The translations under genes and the position numbers were made by a program. A model generated the notes under the pieces. It had not been told where the DNA came from, searched no databases, and was given only the letters and a program-made list of their open reading frames with translations. Shown here piece by piece: positions 11,749 to 13,712 of a DNA stretch of 13,712 bases (its first letter is position 1; the number at the start of each line of letters is the position of its first letter). The DNA comes from Methanomassiliicoccaceae archaeon UBA72. Lineage in GTDB: Archaea > Thermoplasmatota > Thermoplasmata > Methanomassiliicoccales > Methanomethylophilaceae. The stretch covers positions 39,515 to 53,226 of the forward strand of contig DAVO01000001.1 of the NCBI GenBank assembly GCA_002509405.1, read 5' to 3'.

Positions 11749-13712
11749 ATGAGCGACTTTCTCAGTCCCAAGTCGGTGGCCATCATAGGCGCTTCTACCG
11801 ACGAGACAAAGCTTGGCGGAATGCTGTTGAAAAACATGATAACCGCTAAATTCGACGGCGAACTGTACCCGGTCAACCCGAAGGGCGGGCTGATACAGGG
11901 CGTTAAGGCTTACACGTCCTTCGACGAGATCGGAAAGGCGGTGGACCTCGCCGTGATAGCGGTCAAGGCACCCTTCGTGGCAGAGGAGATCGAAAAGGTA
12001 GGGAAATCCGGCACCAAGTATGTGAGCATCCTCACCGCCGGTTTCAAAGAGGCAGGCCCCGAAGGCGAGAAGCTCGAAGAGGAACTGAAAGCTACTGCCA
12101 AGAAATACGGCGTCAGGATCTTCGGTCCGAACAGCTTCGGAATAATGAACCCCAAGGGAAAGGTCAACACGACCTTCGCATACCTTCTGCCCAGGGTAGG
12201 CAACGTGTCGGTCATGTCCCAGTCCGGGGCCTTCGGCTCGTCCATCATAGACTGGGCGATAGGTCAGAAGATCGGGTTCAGCAAATTCATCACATACGGC
12301 AACAAGTGCGACATGAGCGAGGCCGACATGGTGCCCATACTCTGCGATGACCCGGACACCAAGGTCATCGGAATGTACATAGAGGGCGTGGACAACGGAA
12401 AAGAGCTCCTGGAGTCCATGCAGAACGTCAAGACGAAGAAGCCTATAGTCGCATTCAAGTCGGGAAGGACCGCGGCGGGTTCCGCGGCGGCCTCTTCGCA
12501 CACGGGTTCCCTCGCCGGAGCAGACTCCGTGTACGACGTCATATTCGAGAAGCTGAACGTCTACAGGGCCATGGACGCTGACGAGTTCTTCGACGCGCTC
12601 AGCGTATTCAGCACCTGCAGCGATATGAAGAAGGACGGAATAGCGATCATCACGAACGCGGGAGGCCTCGGCGTCATGTCCGCGGACGCGACTTTCGATG
12701 CACCCCACATAGGGGCGGCGAAGCTGAAGGAGGAAACGCTTAAAGAGCTGGTCGAAAGAGTTCCGACCATCGCAGGTCTCACAAACCCGATCGATGTGAG
12801 GGGAGACGCCAAGCCTGAGTACTTCAAGCACGCCATCGAGACCGTCATCAAAGACCCCAGCGTCGGAGGGCTGGTCATCATGGGTTCACCCCTGGACTTC
12901 GCAGACCTCGAGGCTATAGCCGAGATGCTGGTCGAAATGAGGGACGACATACCCGTGCCCACAACCGTGTGCTTCGCAGGCGGATACAAGTGCGAAAAGG
13001 CGCTCAACATACTAAGAGAGGGCCTGATCCCCACATTCCCCACCCCCGACAGGGCGGTCCGCGCACTGTCCATACTCAGAGGATATACCCTCCGCAAGGA
13101 GGCCGTGGCTACGCCTCTCAAGATGCCTAAGATATCCGGCGGAAGGGACGCCGTCAAGAAGATAATCGCAAAGGCTGAGAGTGAAGGAAGGAAGGCCCTG
13201 ACCGAAGCGGAAGGAAAGCAGATCTTCAAGGCTTACGGAGTCCCGATCCCCGGCGAGGCTACCGTTAAGGCCGCCGAGGAAGCGGTCAAAGAGAGCTCCA
13301 AGATGGGATATCCTGTGGTCATGAAGATCCTTTCCCCGGACATTGCCCATAAGACGGACGTCGGAGGAGTCGTCGTAGGCGTCAAGAACGATGAGGAGGC
13401 CAGAGCGGCCTTCGACAAGATCATGGCGTCATGCAGGAAGGCCAAGCCCCAGGCGAGGCTTGACGGCGTCTCGATTCAACAGATGGTCTCCGGAGAGGAG
13501 GTCATCCTGTCCATGATACGTGATGTGCAGTTCGGCCCCGTGGTCTCCTTCGGTCTGGGAGGGATATTCGTCGAGATACTGGGCGAGATATCCCAGTCCC
13601 ACGCGACAATGACGGAAGAGCAGATGGACAACATGGTCCGCTCCACGAAGGCGTACAAGCTTCTTTCGGGCGCGAGAGGCGCCGAGCCGTCCGATATCGA
13701 TGCGATAAAGGA
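11749..13712 (+). CDS. acd: ADP-forming acetyl/acyl-CoA synthetase, fused alpha-beta, 3' end cut off
   Basis: The frame is open to the window edge (654 codons), so the C terminus is missing; family members of about 700 residues suggest a few dozen are lost. The enzyme converts acyl-CoA, ADP and phosphate to acid, CoA and ATP, giving substrate-level ATP, or runs in reverse. The CoA-binding Rossmann domain starts at once (SPKSVAIIGASTDETKLGG). A ligase-CoA domain begins near MSQSGAFGSS, and the phosphohistidine is His251 in SSHTGSLAGAD. The beta part begins near residue 482 (LTEAEGKQIFKAYGVPIPG) with an ATP-grasp fold. It includes SPDIAHKTDVGG, whose His534 corresponds to the second phosphorylated histidine of the beta subunit, and FGLGGIFVE. 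In some archaea the alpha and beta parts are separate genes; here they are fused. The start appears leaderless. The preferred acyl group (acetate, branched or aryl acids) cannot be read from the sequence. Confidence 0.93.
   Translation, partial: MSDFLSPKSVAIIGASTDETKLGGMLLKNMITAKFDGELYPVNPKGGLIQGVKAYTSFDEIGKAVDLAVIAVKAPFVAEEIEKVGKSGTKYVSILTAGFKEAGPEGEKLEEELKATAKKYGVRIFGPNSFGIMNPKGKVNTTFAYLLPRVGNVSVMSQSGAFGSSIIDWAIGQKIGFSKFITYGNKCDMSEADMVPILCDDPDTKVIGMYIEGVDNGKELLESMQNVKTKKPIVAFKSGRTAAGSAAASSHTGSLAGADSVYDVIFEKLNVYRAMDADEFFDALSVFSTCSDMKKDGIAIITNAGGLGVMSADATFDAPHIGAAKLKEETLKELVERVPTIAGLTNPIDVRGDAKPEYFKHAIETVIKDPSVGGLVIMGSPLDFADLEAIAEMLVEMRDDIPVPTTVCFAGGYKCEKALNILREGLIPTFPTPDRAVRALSILRGYTLRKEAVATPLKMPKISGGRDAVKKIIAKAESEGRKALTEAEGKQIFKAYGVPIPGEATVKAAEEAVKESSKMGYPVVMKILSPDIAHKTDVGGVVVGVKNDEEARAAFDKIMASCRKAKPQARLDGVSIQQMVSGEEVILSMIRDVQFGPVVSFGLGGIFVEILGEISQSHATMTEEQMDNMVRSTKAYKLLSGARGAEPSDIDAIK

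Noticed and set aside
11728..12831. A 367-codon open frame on the minus strand opposite the acyl-CoA synthetase
   Set aside because: It lies wholly antisense to a gene with clear catalytic motifs, its product has no recognisable domain, and long antisense frames are expected opposite G/C-ending codons.

Overview
The window is archaeal. The evidence is the gene content: an archaeal RpoL, an archaeal-type TruD, an ATP-dependent DNA ligase with an N-terminal PCNA-binding motif, a Hef-type helicase, an ADP-forming acyl-CoA synthetase and an FtnA-type ferritin. The signals agree: a tRNA without encoded CCA, A/T-rich TATA boxes about 25-30 bases before start codons, and several genes that look leaderless. 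Gene style and the absence of TAG stops among nine complete genes fit Thermoplasmata, perhaps the methanogenic Methanomassiliicoccales. That lineage call is an inference; no methanogenesis gene lies in the window.

Layout. At the left edge is a tRNA-Gly(TCC) on the minus strand, followed on the plus strand by a giant TPR-repeat protein (266-3967) of unknown role. Its last bases overlap, tail to tail, a minus-strand block of information-processing and redox genes. In transcription order that block is a carboxymuconolactone-decarboxylase/AhpD-like protein (9821-9438), an A-type Fe-S carrier (HesB/IscA-like, 9375-9049), a Hef-like helicase without nuclease domain (8920-7367), an ATP-dependent DNA ligase (7332-5569), RNA polymerase subunit RpoL (5516-5262) and tRNA pseudouridine synthase TruD (5261-3957). 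Helicase-ligase (34 bases apart) and rpoL-truD (no gap) look like transcription/translation units. The CMD and HesB-like genes have their own TATA-like elements.

From 9966 everything reads on the plus strand: a HELCH zinc-metallopeptidase-like protein, a 354-base intergenic region rich in inverted repeats, a ferritin with a complete ferroxidase centre, an A/T-rich 256-base intergenic region, and a fused alpha-beta ADP-forming acetyl-CoA synthetase that runs off the right edge.

As a whole this is a chromosomal core region: replication/repair (helicase, ligase), transcription (rpoL), tRNA modification (truD), iron/Fe-S/redox handling (ferritin, HesB-like, CMD-like) and energy metabolism (acyl-CoA synthetase). 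I see no insertion sequence, prophage, CRISPR array or defence island. The most unusual items are the giant TPR protein with its unassigned C-terminal domain, the palindrome-rich region before ferritin, the CxxCxxxC tail of the HesB-like protein, and the terminal PIP-like motif on the nuclease-less helicase.
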